The position numbers were made by a program, and so were the translations under genes. This document shows, one piece after another, positions 15,594 through 25,718 of a DNA stretch of 64,000 bases. Positions within the stretch are counted from its first letter, which is position 1. Every line of letters starts with the position of its first letter. The notes under the pieces are model-generated. The model had not been told where the DNA came from, did no database searches, and saw only the letters and a program-made list of their open reading frames with translations. The stretch is from NCBI RefSeq assembly GCF_000253255.1, contig NC_015580.1:3847487-3911486 (forward strand), written 5' to 3'. The DNA comes from Novosphingobium sp. PP1Y. GTDB lineage: Bacteria > Pseudomonadota > Alphaproteobacteria > Sphingomonadales > Sphingomonadaceae.

Positions 15594-16709
15594 ATGACCG
15601 ACGCCCAAACCGATGCCTCACCAAAGACTTCACCGGGATTTCCCACCTTCGGCCTCGCGCCGTGGTCGATCGCAGTGCCACTGCTTGCACTTGCCGCCAT
15701 CGCCCTGGGCAAGCCCTCGGGCATCGCGCTGACCGCAGGTCTCGCCATAGTGCTGGGCGGCGCGATCATGTCCGCGGTCTATCACGCCGAAGCCATCGCC
15801 CACCGTGTGGGAGAGCCGTTCGGGACCCTGATCCTGGCCTTTGCGGTGACCGTGATCGAGACCTCGCTGATCGTATCGATCATGCTGAGTGAAGGCGCAG
15901 GGGCGCAGTCGCTGGCGCGGGATACCGTATTCGCCGCGATGATGATCACGATCAACGGCATCGTCGGCGTTTGCCTGCTGATGGGCGGCCGCCGCCATCA
16001 CGAGCAGGGCTATACCCAGTCGGGCGTCAACCACGGGCTGGCGATGGTGGCGACCCTCTCGATCCTGACGCTGGTCCTGCCCAATTTCACCACGAGCGAG
16101 CCCGGCCCGTTCTACAATGCCAAGCAGCTTGCCTTCGTCGCCGCGATCTCGCTGATCCTTTACGCCACGTTCGTCGTCGCGCAGACCATCCGGCATCGCG
16201 ACCACTTCCTTTTCGAAGATCCGGATGGCATCGACCACCATGTCGAGGTCCCGCGCAACAAGGCGCTGGCCGCAGGTGCACTCCTGCCCCTGGCGCTGAT
16301 CGGCGTCGTCATGCTCGCCAAGGCGCTCTCGCCATCGATAGAGGCTGGCGTCTCGGCCATGGGCGCACCGCACGCAATGGTCGGCATCATCATCGCCGCC
16401 CTCGTCCTTGCTCCGGAAAGCTTCGCAGCCATCAGCGCGGCCAAGGCGAACCGCGTCCAGACGAGCCTCAACCTCGCGATCGGGTCGGCCCTGGCGACCA
16501 TCGGCCTGACCATCCCTGCCGTCGCCCTGACCTCGCTCGGCATGGGACTCGATCTCGAGCTGGGGCTTTCGATGAAATCGATCGTCCTGCTCGGACTTAC
16601 GCTGGTCGTGGCGACGCTGACGCTGAGCACTGGCCGCACCACCCTGGTGCAGGGCGTGGTCCACCTCGTGATCTTCGCGACTTACCTGTTCACCACGCTC
16701 GTGCCGTGA
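15594..16709 (+). CDS. chaA: Calcium/proton antiporter ChaA
   Basis: A 371-aa inner-membrane protein with about eleven hydrophobic segments and two CaCA-type repeats. The first carries FAVTVIETSLIVSIMLSEG, the second LVLAPESFAAISAAKANR, each with the acidic residue that binds the cation. Length and motifs match ChaA-type Ca2+(Na+, K+)/H+ antiporters. The ATG at 15594 is preferred over the much longer open frame because the extension is non-homologous. It is divergent from the potassium-channel gene with about 157 bp between starts, so the two ion transporters could share control. Confidence 0.92.
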   Translation: MTDAQTDASPKTSPGFPTFGLAPWSIAVPLLALAAIALGKPSGIALTAGLAIVLGGAIMSAVYHAEAIAHRVGEPFGTLILAFAVTVIETSLIVSIMLSEGAGAQSLARDTVFAAMMITINGIVGVCLLMGGRRHHEQGYTQSGVNHGLAMVATLSILTLVLPNFTTSEPGPFYNAKQLAFVAAISLILYATFVVAQTIRHRDHFLFEDPDGIDHHVEVPRNKALAAGALLPLALIGVVMLAKALSPSIEAGVSAMGAPHAMVGIIIAALVLAPESFAAISAAKANRVQTSLNLAIGSALATIGLTIPAVALTSLGMGLDLELGLSMKSIVLLGLTLVVATLTLSTGRTTLVQGVVHLVIFATYLFTTLVP

Positions 16710-16752
16710 TCGCCGGCACTGGCCATCCCCGGTATCGCAGGCCGACGCTGCC

Positions 16753-18567
16753 TCAGTTGCGGTAGAGAGCGTCGATCCGCTCGCCGTAGGCCTCGCGCAC
16801 CTTGTGGCGACGGATCTTCAGGCTGGGCGTCATCATCTCGTTCTCGATCGAGAATGGTTCGTCGGCGAAGACGAACTGGCGGACCTTCTCGATGACAGAG
16901 AGATCGGCATTGACCCGGTCGATGGCGCCGCGGATCGCGTTGCGGAACACCGGCAGGTCCTGAAGGGCCCTGATGTCGAAGGGAATGTCGTTGAGACGGC
17001 TCCACTCCAGCGCCCAGTCCGCATCGGGTACGATGAGCGCGACGACATAGGGCCGCCGGTCGCCGCTGACCATGGCCTGCGCGATTTCCGGCTGCAGGGT
17101 CAGCATCGATTCGACCTTCTGGGGCGAGATATTGTCGCCCTTGTCGTTGACGATCATGTCCTTCTTGCGGTCGGTGATCCTGATCCGCCCGGCATCGTCG
17201 AAATGGCCGATGTCGCCGGTATGCAGCCAGCCTTCGATCAGGACATTGGCCGAGGCCGCCTCGTTCTGCCAGTAGCCATGCATGACCAGCTCGCCGCGGG
17301 TCAGGATCTCGCCATCCTCGGCAATCCGGACCTCGACCCCGCGCAAGGGTGGGCCCACGGTGTCCATCGCCAGCCCCGCCGCGGGCCGGTTGCAGCTGAT
17401 CACCGGACCGGCCTCGGTCTGGCCATAGCCCTGCAGCAGGGTCAGGCCCATCGCATCGAAAAATACGCCGATTTCGGGATTGAGCGGCGCGCCGCCGGAA
17501 ACCAGCGCCTTGTTGCGCCCGCCGAAGCGCGCGCGGATCTTGGGCCGCAGGGTATGTTCGAGCAGCAGGTCCAGCGGATAGTCGGTCAAGCGCTGTTGCC
17601 CGGCCGCCTTGCGCGCCGCCACGGCCAGCGCCAGATGCATCAGCCGCGCGGGCAGGGCACCCTGCTTTTCGATCTGTTTCATGATGCGCGTGCGCAGGAC
17701 TTCGAAGAGGCGCGGCACGACGACCATGATCGTCGGGCGCACTTCCTCGATATTGGACGCCAGCTTGTCGAGGCCCTCGGCGTAGTAGATCTGTCCGCCC
17801 AGGCCGATCGGGAAGAACTGCCCGCCGGTGTGCTCATAGGCATGGCTGAGCGGGAGGAAGGACAGGAAGGTCTCTCCGGCATCCCAGCCGAAATCGTCGC
17901 GGATGATCTCCGCCGCGCCGGCGATGTTGGTCAGCAACATGCCGTGATGCTGGCGCACCCCGCGCGGCGCTCCGCCGGTGCCGCTGGTGTAGATGATGCA
18001 GGCCAGGTCCTGCCGGTTGACGTCCACCAGCCGCGCCTCAGCTTCGGCGCGCGCCGCCACCGGATCGCCGGTGAGGAGCGCGTCCCAATCGTAGGTCTCG
18101 TAAACGCCGCCCTGCATCCCCGGGACCCGCTCCATCCCCACGACATGGCGGCACAGGTCGGTCTGGACGATGGCCGGCAGAAGCTGGCGCGCCAGCTTCT
18201 CGGTCGAGACGATCGCAGCCCTGGCACCCGAATTTTCGAGGATATGGATGTGATCGCGCACGGTATTTGTCGTGTAGGTCGGCACGGTAACGCAGCCGGC
18301 GGCCATGACGCCAAGGTCGGCGATGCACCATTCGGGCCGGTTTTCCGAGACGATGACCACCCGGTCTCCCGCCTTGAGGCCCATCTGCCGCAGCGATTGC
18401 GCGATCAGGCAGACATCGCGCGCTACTTGCGCCCAGCTTAGCGAAACCCATTCGCCGCCGCGCTTGCTCCACAGCATCGGGGCATCGCCCAGGGCGTCCG
18501 CGCGCGCCAGGAACAGAGAAACGATGTTCGTACTCTTGTCGAAATCGGCAAGATCCATGTGTGACAT
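16753..18567 (-). CDS. Long-chain fatty acid-CoA ligase family protein
   Basis: A 604-aa AMP-forming synthetase of the long-chain acyl-CoA ligase type (COG1022). It has the nucleotide loop IIYTSGTGGAPRGV, the hinge region GYGQTEAGPVISCNRP, the motif TGDIGHFDDAGRIRITDRKKD, and NISPQKVE near the C-terminus with the catalytic lysine region. The P-loop deviates from the usual TSGTTGxPKG, with Gly for Thr and Arg for Lys. It should activate fatty acids to acyl-CoA through acyl-AMP. A GGAG lies close to the ATG at 18567. It stands alone between chaA (convergent) and pyrD. Confidence 0.9.
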   Translation of the reverse strand: MSHMDLADFDKSTNIVSLFLARADALGDAPMLWSKRGGEWVSLSWAQVARDVCLIAQSLRQMGLKAGDRVVIVSENRPEWCIADLGVMAAGCVTVPTYTTNTVRDHIHILENSGARAAIVSTEKLARQLLPAIVQTDLCRHVVGMERVPGMQGGVYETYDWDALLTGDPVAARAEAEARLVDVNRQDLACIIYTSGTGGAPRGVRQHHGMLLTNIAGAAEIIRDDFGWDAGETFLSFLPLSHAYEHTGGQFFPIGLGGQIYYAEGLDKLASNIEEVRPTIMVVVPRLFEVLRTRIMKQIEKQGALPARLMHLALAVAARKAAGQQRLTDYPLDLLLEHTLRPKIRARFGGRNKALVSGGAPLNPEIGVFFDAMGLTLLQGYGQTEAGPVISCNRPAAGLAMDTVGPPLRGVEVRIAEDGEILTRGELVMHGYWQNEAASANVLIEGWLHTGDIGHFDDAGRIRITDRKKDMIVNDKGDNISPQKVESMLTLQPEIAQAMVSGDRRPYVVALIVPDADWALEWSRLNDIPFDIRALQDLPVFRNAIRGAIDRVNADLSVIEKVRQFVFADEPFSIENEMMTPSLKIRRHKVREAYGERIDALYRN

Positions 18568-18729
18568 CCGCTCCGGTATAACTCGTCAGGTGCCGGTCTA
18601 GGCGGGCAGGTGAGGACCGGCAAGGCTGGCCTTCACGCCGTCAAGACCCGCTAGAGTGCCGCAGGTTCACTTGCCGGGGGCAAGTTTCGGACTGCCCGCG
18701 CCGAAAGGGACGCGGTCCGGTCGTCCGGG

Positions 18730-19785
18730 TTATTCGGTTCCCACGGCCTCGGCGACGGTCGCGAACCCGTCGCGCTTCATCAGCTGCTCCAGTCCCTTGG
18801 CGATCGCCTTGGCGATTCCCGGTCCTTCGTAGACCATCGCGCTGTACAGCTGCACGAGGCTGGCTCCGGCACGAATGCGCGCCCAGGCGTCTTCGGCCGT
18901 GGCGATGCCGCCGACACCGACCAGCGGCATCGCTCCACCTGTCGCCTTACGGAAATCGCGCAGGCGCTGCTGGGCCAGGTCGCGCAGCGGCGCACCCGAA
19001 AGGCCGCCGCTTTCCCCGGCCTGCGGAGAGGAGAGGGGGGGCCGCGAGATCGTCGTGTTCGAGACGATGAGCGCGCCCAGCTTGCGGTCGATGGCAATGC
19101 GGGAGATCGCATCGACGTCCGCCGGTTCGAGGTCGGGCGCAACCTTGAGGAAGATCGGCGGTCCATCCTCGCCGCAAACCGCGCCGCGCGCCTCGATCAC
19201 GGCATCGAGCAACCCGGTCAGGGACGATTCGTCCTGCAAAGCGCGCAAGCCCGGGGTGTTCGGACTGGAAATGTTGACCGCCAGGTAGCTGGCGAGCGGC
19301 GCCATGAGCCGGGCCATCGTCGCATAGTCGGCCACGCGGTCGACCGAATCCTTGTTTGCGCCAATGTTGATGCCGACGACTCCGGGCCTGCCCAGCCGCG
19401 CTTCGAGCCGTTCGACCGCCGCCTGGGCGCCGCCATTGTTGAATCCCATGCGATTGATCACCGCGCAGTCCTCGACCAAGCGGAAAAGGCGCGGTTTGGG
19501 ATTGCCGCTCTGCGGCAAAGGCGTGATCGAGCCGACTTCGGCAAACCCGAAGCCGAGACCGAGCAGGGCGTCGGGCACTTCGCCGTCCTTGTCAAAACCG
19601 GCAGCCATGCCGACCGGATTGGCAAAGTCGATCCCCGCGACTCGCGTCGCAAGGCCAGCTGCTGAACCCGGCGCCTTCCTGGCCGGCGCATGTTTCAGCG
19701 CCTTGAGCGCAAGGCCGTGCGCCTTCTCGGCATCGATTCGGAACAGGGCGGGACGAAGAAGGGCGTAAATCACGGGCCTCCGCAT
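18730..19785 (-). CDS. pyrD: Dihydroorotate dehydrogenase (quinone), class 2
   Basis: A 351-aa FMN enzyme that oxidises dihydroorotate to orotate in pyrimidine synthesis and passes electrons to quinone at the inner membrane. The N-terminal amphipathic part (RPALFRIDAEKAHGLALKAL) is the class 2 membrane-docking region. GMAAGFDKDGE, NRMGFNNGG, NISSPNTPGL with the catalytic Ser of class 2, and the FMN phosphate site GVGGIATAEDAW follow. The open frame extends to 19953, but homology begins at the ATG at 19785. It is divergent from the small-RNA region and suf. Confidence 0.96.
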   Translation of the reverse strand: MRRPVIYALLRPALFRIDAEKAHGLALKALKHAPARKAPGSAAGLATRVAGIDFANPVGMAAGFDKDGEVPDALLGLGFGFAEVGSITPLPQSGNPKPRLFRLVEDCAVINRMGFNNGGAQAAVERLEARLGRPGVVGINIGANKDSVDRVADYATMARLMAPLASYLAVNISSPNTPGLRALQDESSLTGLLDAVIEARGAVCGEDGPPIFLKVAPDLEPADVDAISRIAIDRKLGALIVSNTTISRPPLSSPQAGESGGLSGAPLRDLAQQRLRDFRKATGGAMPLVGVGGIATAEDAWARIRAGASLVQLYSAMVYEGPGIAKAIAKGLEQLMKRDGFATVAEAVGTE

Positions 19786-19895
19786 AAGCTTGGAAGAGAA
19801 CGATCTCAAATGCTTCTTTGCCGCACAGCGGCATGAAAAATCGATTGTTGTCTGCAGCCTGTTAGGCACACGTGTCGCAATTCTACAATAAATTA

Positions 19896-20009
19896 GCGCG
19901 GTCGCAGCATACAGGAGAGCTGCGACCCGAAGGGCTCGTAGCGGGATGCGCACGAGTTCTTTATTACCTGATGGCGGTTTCCTGTCTCGACAGGGAACCG
20001 CCTTTTTTT
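19896..20009 (+). ncRNA. Putative three-hairpin small RNA or leader RNA upstream of suf
   Basis: No credible gene lies between pyrD and the suf regulator on the plus strand, yet a structured transcript can be read. TACAAT at 19884-19889 is a good -10 element. Then come a perfect 8-bp hairpin GGTCGCAG/CTGCGACC (19900-19927) whose 12-nt loop holds AGGAG, a second stem CTCGT/ACGAG, and a strong terminator with seven Ts. A transcript of about 114 nt results. It could be a free small RNA or an attenuator leader for the suf operon, whose first gene starts 163 nt after the terminator. I do not match it to 6S, SRP or tmRNA. Start point and -35 are uncertain. Confidence 0.55.
19973..20009 (+). terminator. 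Strong Rho-independent terminator upstream of suf
   Basis: GGCGGTTTCCTGT (19973-19985) pairs with ACAGGGAACCGCC (19990-20002) around a CTCG loop, with one G-T pair. It is followed by TTTTTTT (20003-20009). It is oriented to stop plus-strand transcripts before sufR, although no plus-strand protein gene lies just upstream. Confidence 0.85.
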
Positions 20010-20171
20010 CATCCCGCTGTCCGGATGCCGGCGCGCCGCATGGCCGCAGATCCCGGAAAACCGGATGCAGGCGCTCTCACATTCGACCATTGAAACTCGC
20101 CGGACCCTGCACTAGGTGAAATTGGAAAGATTTACTCCGATTTGAAACCCGGGTCCGGAAGACAACACCGA

Positions 20172-20578
20172 ATGCGCCTTTCGAGCATGGCAGATTACGC
20201 CGTCGTCATCATGTCCGCTGCAGCGCGGCATTGTGGCGGTGCGCGCGTGTCGGCCGGCCAACTCGCCGAGGAAACCGGGCTTCCCGGACCCACGGTGCAG
20301 AAGCTCGTTAGCAAACTCACCGGCGCGGGGCTGATGCGCAGCTCGCGCGGCGTCGGTGGGGGACTGAAGCTGGCAAGACCGCCTGCGACAATCTCCATTG
20401 CCGACATCGTCGAGGCAGTCGAGGGGCCGATCGCGCTCACCGCCTGCCTCGAACAAGGAAAACACGACTGTACGCTGGAGGGGACCTGCAACATGCAACC
20501 GCACTGGCCGCAAGTGAATGCGGCGTTGCGCGGGGCACTGGCGCAGGTTTCGCTGGTCCAGCTCGTCGAGGAAGTGGA

Positions 20579-20582
<4 letters not shown>
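20172..20582 (+). CDS. Rrf2-family Fe-S regulator of the suf operon
   Basis: A 136-aa transcription factor of the Rrf2/IscR group (SUF system Fe-S assembly regulator). An N-terminal winged helix-turn-helix (LAEETGLPGPTVQKLVSKLTGAGLMRSSRGVGGG) is followed by three conserved cysteines at residues 92, 100 and 106 (ACLEQGKHDC and TLEGTC). These would hold an Fe-S cluster, making the protein a sensor of cluster status. It starts at the ATG at 20172; the frame is open to 20142. Its stop overlaps the sufB start (ATGA), so regulator and operon are translated together and it probably autoregulates. Confidence 0.93.
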
Positions 20583-22068
<1,486 letters not shown>

Positions 22069-22069
<1 letters not shown>

Positions 22070-22545
22070 TGACCGAACGCAAGACTCTCGGCGTCAGCAA
22101 GGCCGACGCGCCCAAAGCCGATGCCCGCAGCAGCTTCAACGTCACCGGCGCCCGTCTCGAGCGCCTCAAGGAACGCGCGCGCGATCAGCGCCGCAATCCC
22201 ACCGAGGCGCAGGAGGCGCTCTGGGCCGAACTTTCCGGCTCGAAACTGGGTGGCGTCAAGTTCACGCGCCAGGCCGTCGTCGGCTCGGCAATCGTCGATT
22301 TCGCCTGCCCATCGCGCTGGATCGTCGTTTCGATCTCCCCGGCGAATGCCAATCCGGAAGTCGAAACGCTGCAGGACAAGAAACTGTCCGATGTCGGCAT
22401 CCGGGTCCTGCGCTTCAGCGAGGAAGCCGTGCTTGGCGACCGCGAAAGCGTGATGAAAACCATCGTCTCTGAAATCAACAAGCCGTTCGACAAGCGCAGC
22501 GCGCGCAGTCAGTTCGCTCCCAGGATGGAGAGCGCCGAAGGATGA
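22069..22545 (+). CDS. DUF559 (Vsr-like nuclease fold) protein inside suf operon, active site lost
   Basis: A 158-aa protein. After a 35-residue polar N-terminus, residues 36-130 align with DUF559 endonuclease-fold proteins: RRNPTEAQEALWAEL, GGVKFTRQAVVGSAIVDFAC and VGIRVLRFSEEAVL. In active members the strand after VDF reads about VVELDGGQH. Here it is IVVSISPAN (85-93), so the Glu, Asp, Gln and His are all replaced and only Asp77 of the IVDF motif remains. A nuclease is therefore unlikely; a binding or structural role is more plausible. It starts on the last base of the sufB stop (TAATG) and overlaps sufC by 4 nt, so it must be translated with the suf genes. Confidence 0.88.
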
Positions 22546-23291
22546 CCATGCTCAAGATCGATAACCTCCAGGCCACCGTAGCAGACAAGCCGATCCTCAA
22601 AGGCCTCTCGCTCGAGATCAATCCCGGCGAGATCCATGCCATCATGGGGCCCAATGGCGCCGGCAAGTCGACTCTCGGCTACACGCTGGGCGGACGCCCC
22701 GGTTACGAAGTGACCGGCGGCTCGGTGACTTTCGACGGCCAGGACCTGTTCGAGCTGGAACCCCACGAACGCGCCGCGGCCGGCCTGTTCCTCGGCTTCC
22801 AGTATCCGGTCGAGATTCCGGGCGTCTCCTTCGTCCAGTTCCTGCGCGAGGCGGCCAATGCCCAGCGCAAGGGCAGGGGCGAGGAACCGCTGTCGGGCGG
22901 CGAATTCCTCAAGCTGGCCAAGGAAAAGGCCGGATTGCTGCGGCTCGACATGGACATGCTCAAGCGCCCGGTGAACGTCGGCTTTTCCGGCGGCGAGAAG
23001 AAACGCGCCGAAATGGTGCAGATGGGCATTCTCGATCCCAAGCTGGCGATCCTCGACGAGACCGACTCCGGCCTCGACATCGACGCGCTGCGGGTCTGCG
23101 GTGAAGGGATCAACTCAATCATGCGCAGCGCAGACAAGGCGGTGCTGCTGATCACCCACTACCAGCGGCTGCTCGATTACGTGAAGCCGGACTTCGTCCA
23201 CGTCCTCGCCAATGGCCGCATCGTCAAGTCGGGCGGCCCCGAACTGGCCCATCAGCTCGAGGCCGAGGGCTACGAAGCGGTGGCTGCATGA
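22542..23291 (+). CDS. sufC: Fe-S cluster assembly ATPase SufC
   Basis: A 249-aa ABC-type ATPase that drives the conformational changes of SufBCD. Walker A is GPNGAGKST, the signature motif FSGGEKKRAEM, Walker B LAILDETDSGLDIDAL, and the H-loop LLITHYQRLL. The Suf-specific spelling ETDSGLDIDAL separates it from transport ATPases. The first ATG (22542) overlaps the preceding stop; a second ATG two codons later is possible. It is coupled to sufD by an ATGA overlap. Confidence 0.98.
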   Translation: MTMLKIDNLQATVADKPILKGLSLEINPGEIHAIMGPNGAGKSTLGYTLGGRPGYEVTGGSVTFDGQDLFELEPHERAAAGLFLGFQYPVEIPGVSFVQFLREAANAQRKGRGEEPLSGGEFLKLAKEKAGLLRLDMDMLKRPVNVGFSGGEKKRAEMVQMGILDPKLAILDETDSGLDIDALRVCGEGINSIMRSADKAVLLITHYQRLLDYVKPDFVHVLANGRIVKSGGPELAHQLEAEGYEAVAA

Positions 23292-24025
23292 CTCTCGCCG
23301 CGACTCTTCCCACCCGGAAGGACGAGTCTTTCCGCTATGCCGACTTCGACGCGCTGGCCGGCGTCTGGCCGATCGCGCGCGAGGACATCGTCGTCGCGGC
23401 AGGCCAGGAGGATTCGCGCCAGATCGTCGAACTGGGTGAGGGCGCGGTTGCGCGCCACCTGGCGATCCGCGTCGAGAAGGGCGCGAAGCTCGACTTGCGC
23501 ATCCTGACCGCCGGCCCCGCCTACGGCCGCATTGCCGTCGATGTCGAACTGGCCGAAGGCGCGGACTTCCTGCTTGGCGCGGCGCAACTGGCGACGGGCA
23601 GCGAAACGCTCGAGATCGTCACCGAGGTGACCCACTGCGAGCAGAACGCGACATCGATGCAAGTGATCCGCTCGGCTCTCGCCGGGCATTCGACCGGCAC
23701 CTATCTTGGCCGCATTGCCGTGGCGCGCGGCGCGGACGGTACCGACGCCGAGCAATCGGTGCGCGCCATGCTGATCGACCGCACCGCGACGGCCAATGCG
23801 CGGCCCGAGCTGGAAATCTACGCCGATGACGTCAAGGCGGCACACGGCTGTGCGGTCGGCGAACTCGACGCGCAGGGCCTGTTCTACCTCGCTTCGCGTG
23901 GACTTACCCCGCCACAAGCCAAACGACTGATGTTGCAGGCTTTTGTCGCCGAAGCTTTCACCGGCGCACCGGACGAGGAAGCGCTGAGCGAGGCCGCGCT
24001 GGCCCGGCTGGAGGCCATCCTGTGA
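23288..24025 (+). CDS. sufD: SufD family Fe-S assembly protein (short form)
   Basis: A 245-aa SufB/SufD paralogue. The beta-helix repeats, STGTYLGRIAVARGADGTDAEQSVRAMLID and the closing signature PELEIYADDVKAAHGCAVGELDAQGLFYLASRGL, identify the family. It is much shorter than the 400-odd residues of E. coli SufD because the N-terminal helical part is reduced. The conserved His and Cys of the C-terminal core (AAHGCAVG) are kept. Presumably it still forms the SufB-SufD heterodimer. It overlaps sufC and sufS by 4 nt each. Confidence 0.94.
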   Translation: MTLAATLPTRKDESFRYADFDALAGVWPIAREDIVVAAGQEDSRQIVELGEGAVARHLAIRVEKGAKLDLRILTAGPAYGRIAVDVELAEGADFLLGAAQLATGSETLEIVTEVTHCEQNATSMQVIRSALAGHSTGTYLGRIAVARGADGTDAEQSVRAMLIDRTATANARPELEIYADDVKAAHGCAVGELDAQGLFYLASRGLTPPQAKRLMLQAFVAEAFTGAPDEEALSEAALARLEAIL

Positions 24026-25230
24026 GCACCCAGGCGGCTACACGGATCTCGGTGCGGGACCAGTTCCCCGGCATGGCCGGTGGCTGGCACTATCTCGATA
24101 CCGCGGCCACGGCGCAAAAGCCGCAGGCGGTGATCGACGCCACCGTCGATGCCATGGGCCGCGACTACGCGACCGTGCATCGCGGCGTCTATGCCCGCTC
24201 GGCGGAAATGACGCTGGCCTTCGAGGCCGCGCGCCGCCGGGTCGCGTCCTTCATCGGCGGACGCGAAGAGGAAATCGTCTTCGTGCGCGGCGCGACCGAG
24301 GCGATCAATCTCGTCGCCAACACCTGGGGCGTCGAGAACCTCGGGGCAGGGGACCGAATCCTGCTTTCGACACTCGAGCATCACTCGAACATCGTCCCCT
24401 GGCAGCTGCTGCGCGAGCGTACCGGCGTCGAAATCGACGTCTGCCCGCTGACTGCGGACGGCCGGATCGACCTCGAAGCCGCCGAGCGGATGCTGACGCC
24501 CGCCCACAAGCTGGTGGCACTGGCGCATGTTTCCAATGTGCTCGGCTCCGTGCTCCACGTGGAACATCTTGTTGAACTGGCGCACAAAGTCGGCGCGAAG
24601 GTGCTGATCGACGGCTGCCAGGCGGCCCCGCGCATCAAGCTCGACATGGCCGCGCTTGGCTGCGACTTCTACGTTTTCTCGGCACACAAGCTCTATGGTC
24701 CAACCGGTGTCGGCGTCCTGTGGGCCCGCTCCGGGATTCTCGAGAACATGCCCCCGTGGCACGGCGGCGGATCGATGATCGATCGCGTCACTTTCGAGAA
24801 GACGACCTGGGCCCCGGCGCCGCAGCGCTTCGAGGCCGGCACGCCCGCGATCGTCGAATCGATCGGCCTTGCCGCCGCGATCGACTGGCTCGAGCAGGTC
24901 GGACTCGATGTCGCCGAAGCGCATGAGCGCGAACTCGCCACTCGCCTGCGCGAGGAACTGGGTCAGCGCAACGACGTCACCCTGTTCGGCCCCGCCGATT
25001 CGGTGGGCATCGTCAGCTTTGCGCTCGACGGCGTGCACCCGCACGATCTGGGCACGATCCTCGACGAAGAGGGCGTTGCCATTCGCGCCGGCCACCACTG
25101 CGCGCAGCCGCTGATGGATCACCTTGGCGTTCCCGCCACGGCCCGGGCCAGCTTCGGCATCTACAACGACGAAAGCGATATCGAGGCGCTCCTGAAAGGA
25201 ATCGAGCGCACGAGGAGAATATTCGGATGA
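24022..25230 (+). CDS. sufS: Cysteine desulfurase SufS
   Basis: A 402-aa group II PLP enzyme that removes sulfur from cysteine and supplies it as persulfide for cluster building. Visible: the N-terminal YLDTAATAQKPQAVID, the PLP-histidine region STLEHHSNIVPWQLL, the PLP lysine in VFSAHKLYGPTGVG, and the catalytic cysteine in IRAGHHCAQPLMDHLG. The length is normal. No SufE is in the operon. The start is a GTG at 24022 that overlaps the sufD stop. Confidence 0.98.
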   Translation: MSTQAATRISVRDQFPGMAGGWHYLDTAATAQKPQAVIDATVDAMGRDYATVHRGVYARSAEMTLAFEAARRRVASFIGGREEEIVFVRGATEAINLVANTWGVENLGAGDRILLSTLEHHSNIVPWQLLRERTGVEIDVCPLTADGRIDLEAAERMLTPAHKLVALAHVSNVLGSVLHVEHLVELAHKVGAKVLIDGCQAAPRIKLDMAALGCDFYVFSAHKLYGPTGVGVLWARSGILENMPPWHGGGSMIDRVTFEKTTWAPAPQRFEAGTPAIVESIGLAAAIDWLEQVGLDVAEAHERELATRLREELGQRNDVTLFGPADSVGIVSFALDGVHPHDLGTILDEEGVAIRAGHHCAQPLMDHLGVPATARASFGIYNDESDIEALLKGIERTRRIFG

Positions 25231-25718
25231 GCGACGAATCCCGCAAGTTTGAAGTCGAGGAAGTCGATTCGGCAACGCCGCCGCCGCGCGCACGGGTGGA
25301 AGACGCCGCGCCTCCCGCGGCCGAGAGCGCAGTCGACAAGCTCGAACGCAAGCGCGACTACCTGGAAGGTTTCCTCGCCGAAAAGCCGCAGGATACAAGC
25401 CCCGGCGAACCGGGCGGCGAGATCTACGACGGCGTGATCGCGGCGCTGAAGGAAATCTTCGATCCGGAAATCCCGGTGAACATCTATGACCTCGGCCTCA
25501 TCTACGGAGTCGATGTCTCACCCGAATCCGCTGTGGCGGTGACGATGACGCTGACGACACCGCATTGTCCGGTCGCCGAATCGATGCCGGGCGAAGTGGA
25601 AATGCGCGTGGCCGCGGTACCGGGCGTACGCGACTGCGAAGTGAATCTCGTCTGGGATCCGCCGTGGGACATGGCGAAGATGTCGGACGAGGCGAAGCTC
25701 GAACTGGGCATGCTGTGA
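25227..25718 (+). CDS. SUF system protein with MIP18/DUF59 domain (SufT-like)
   Basis: A 163-aa protein with a polar 70-residue N-terminal tail (Pro/Ala/Glu-rich) and a DUF59 domain: AALKEIFDPEIPVNIYDLGLIYGV, TLTTPHCPVAESMPGEV with the conserved cysteine, and VNLVWDPPWDMAKMSDEAKLELG. Proteins of this type serve as maturation factors that help pass Fe-S clusters to client proteins. It overlaps sufS by 4 nt and the acetyltransferase by 4 nt (GTGA). Confidence 0.94.
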   Translation: MSDESRKFEVEEVDSATPPPRARVEDAAPPAAESAVDKLERKRDYLEGFLAEKPQDTSPGEPGGEIYDGVIAALKEIFDPEIPVNIYDLGLIYGVDVSPESAVAVTMTLTTPHCPVAESMPGEVEMRVAAVPGVRDCEVNLVWDPPWDMAKMSDEAKLELGML

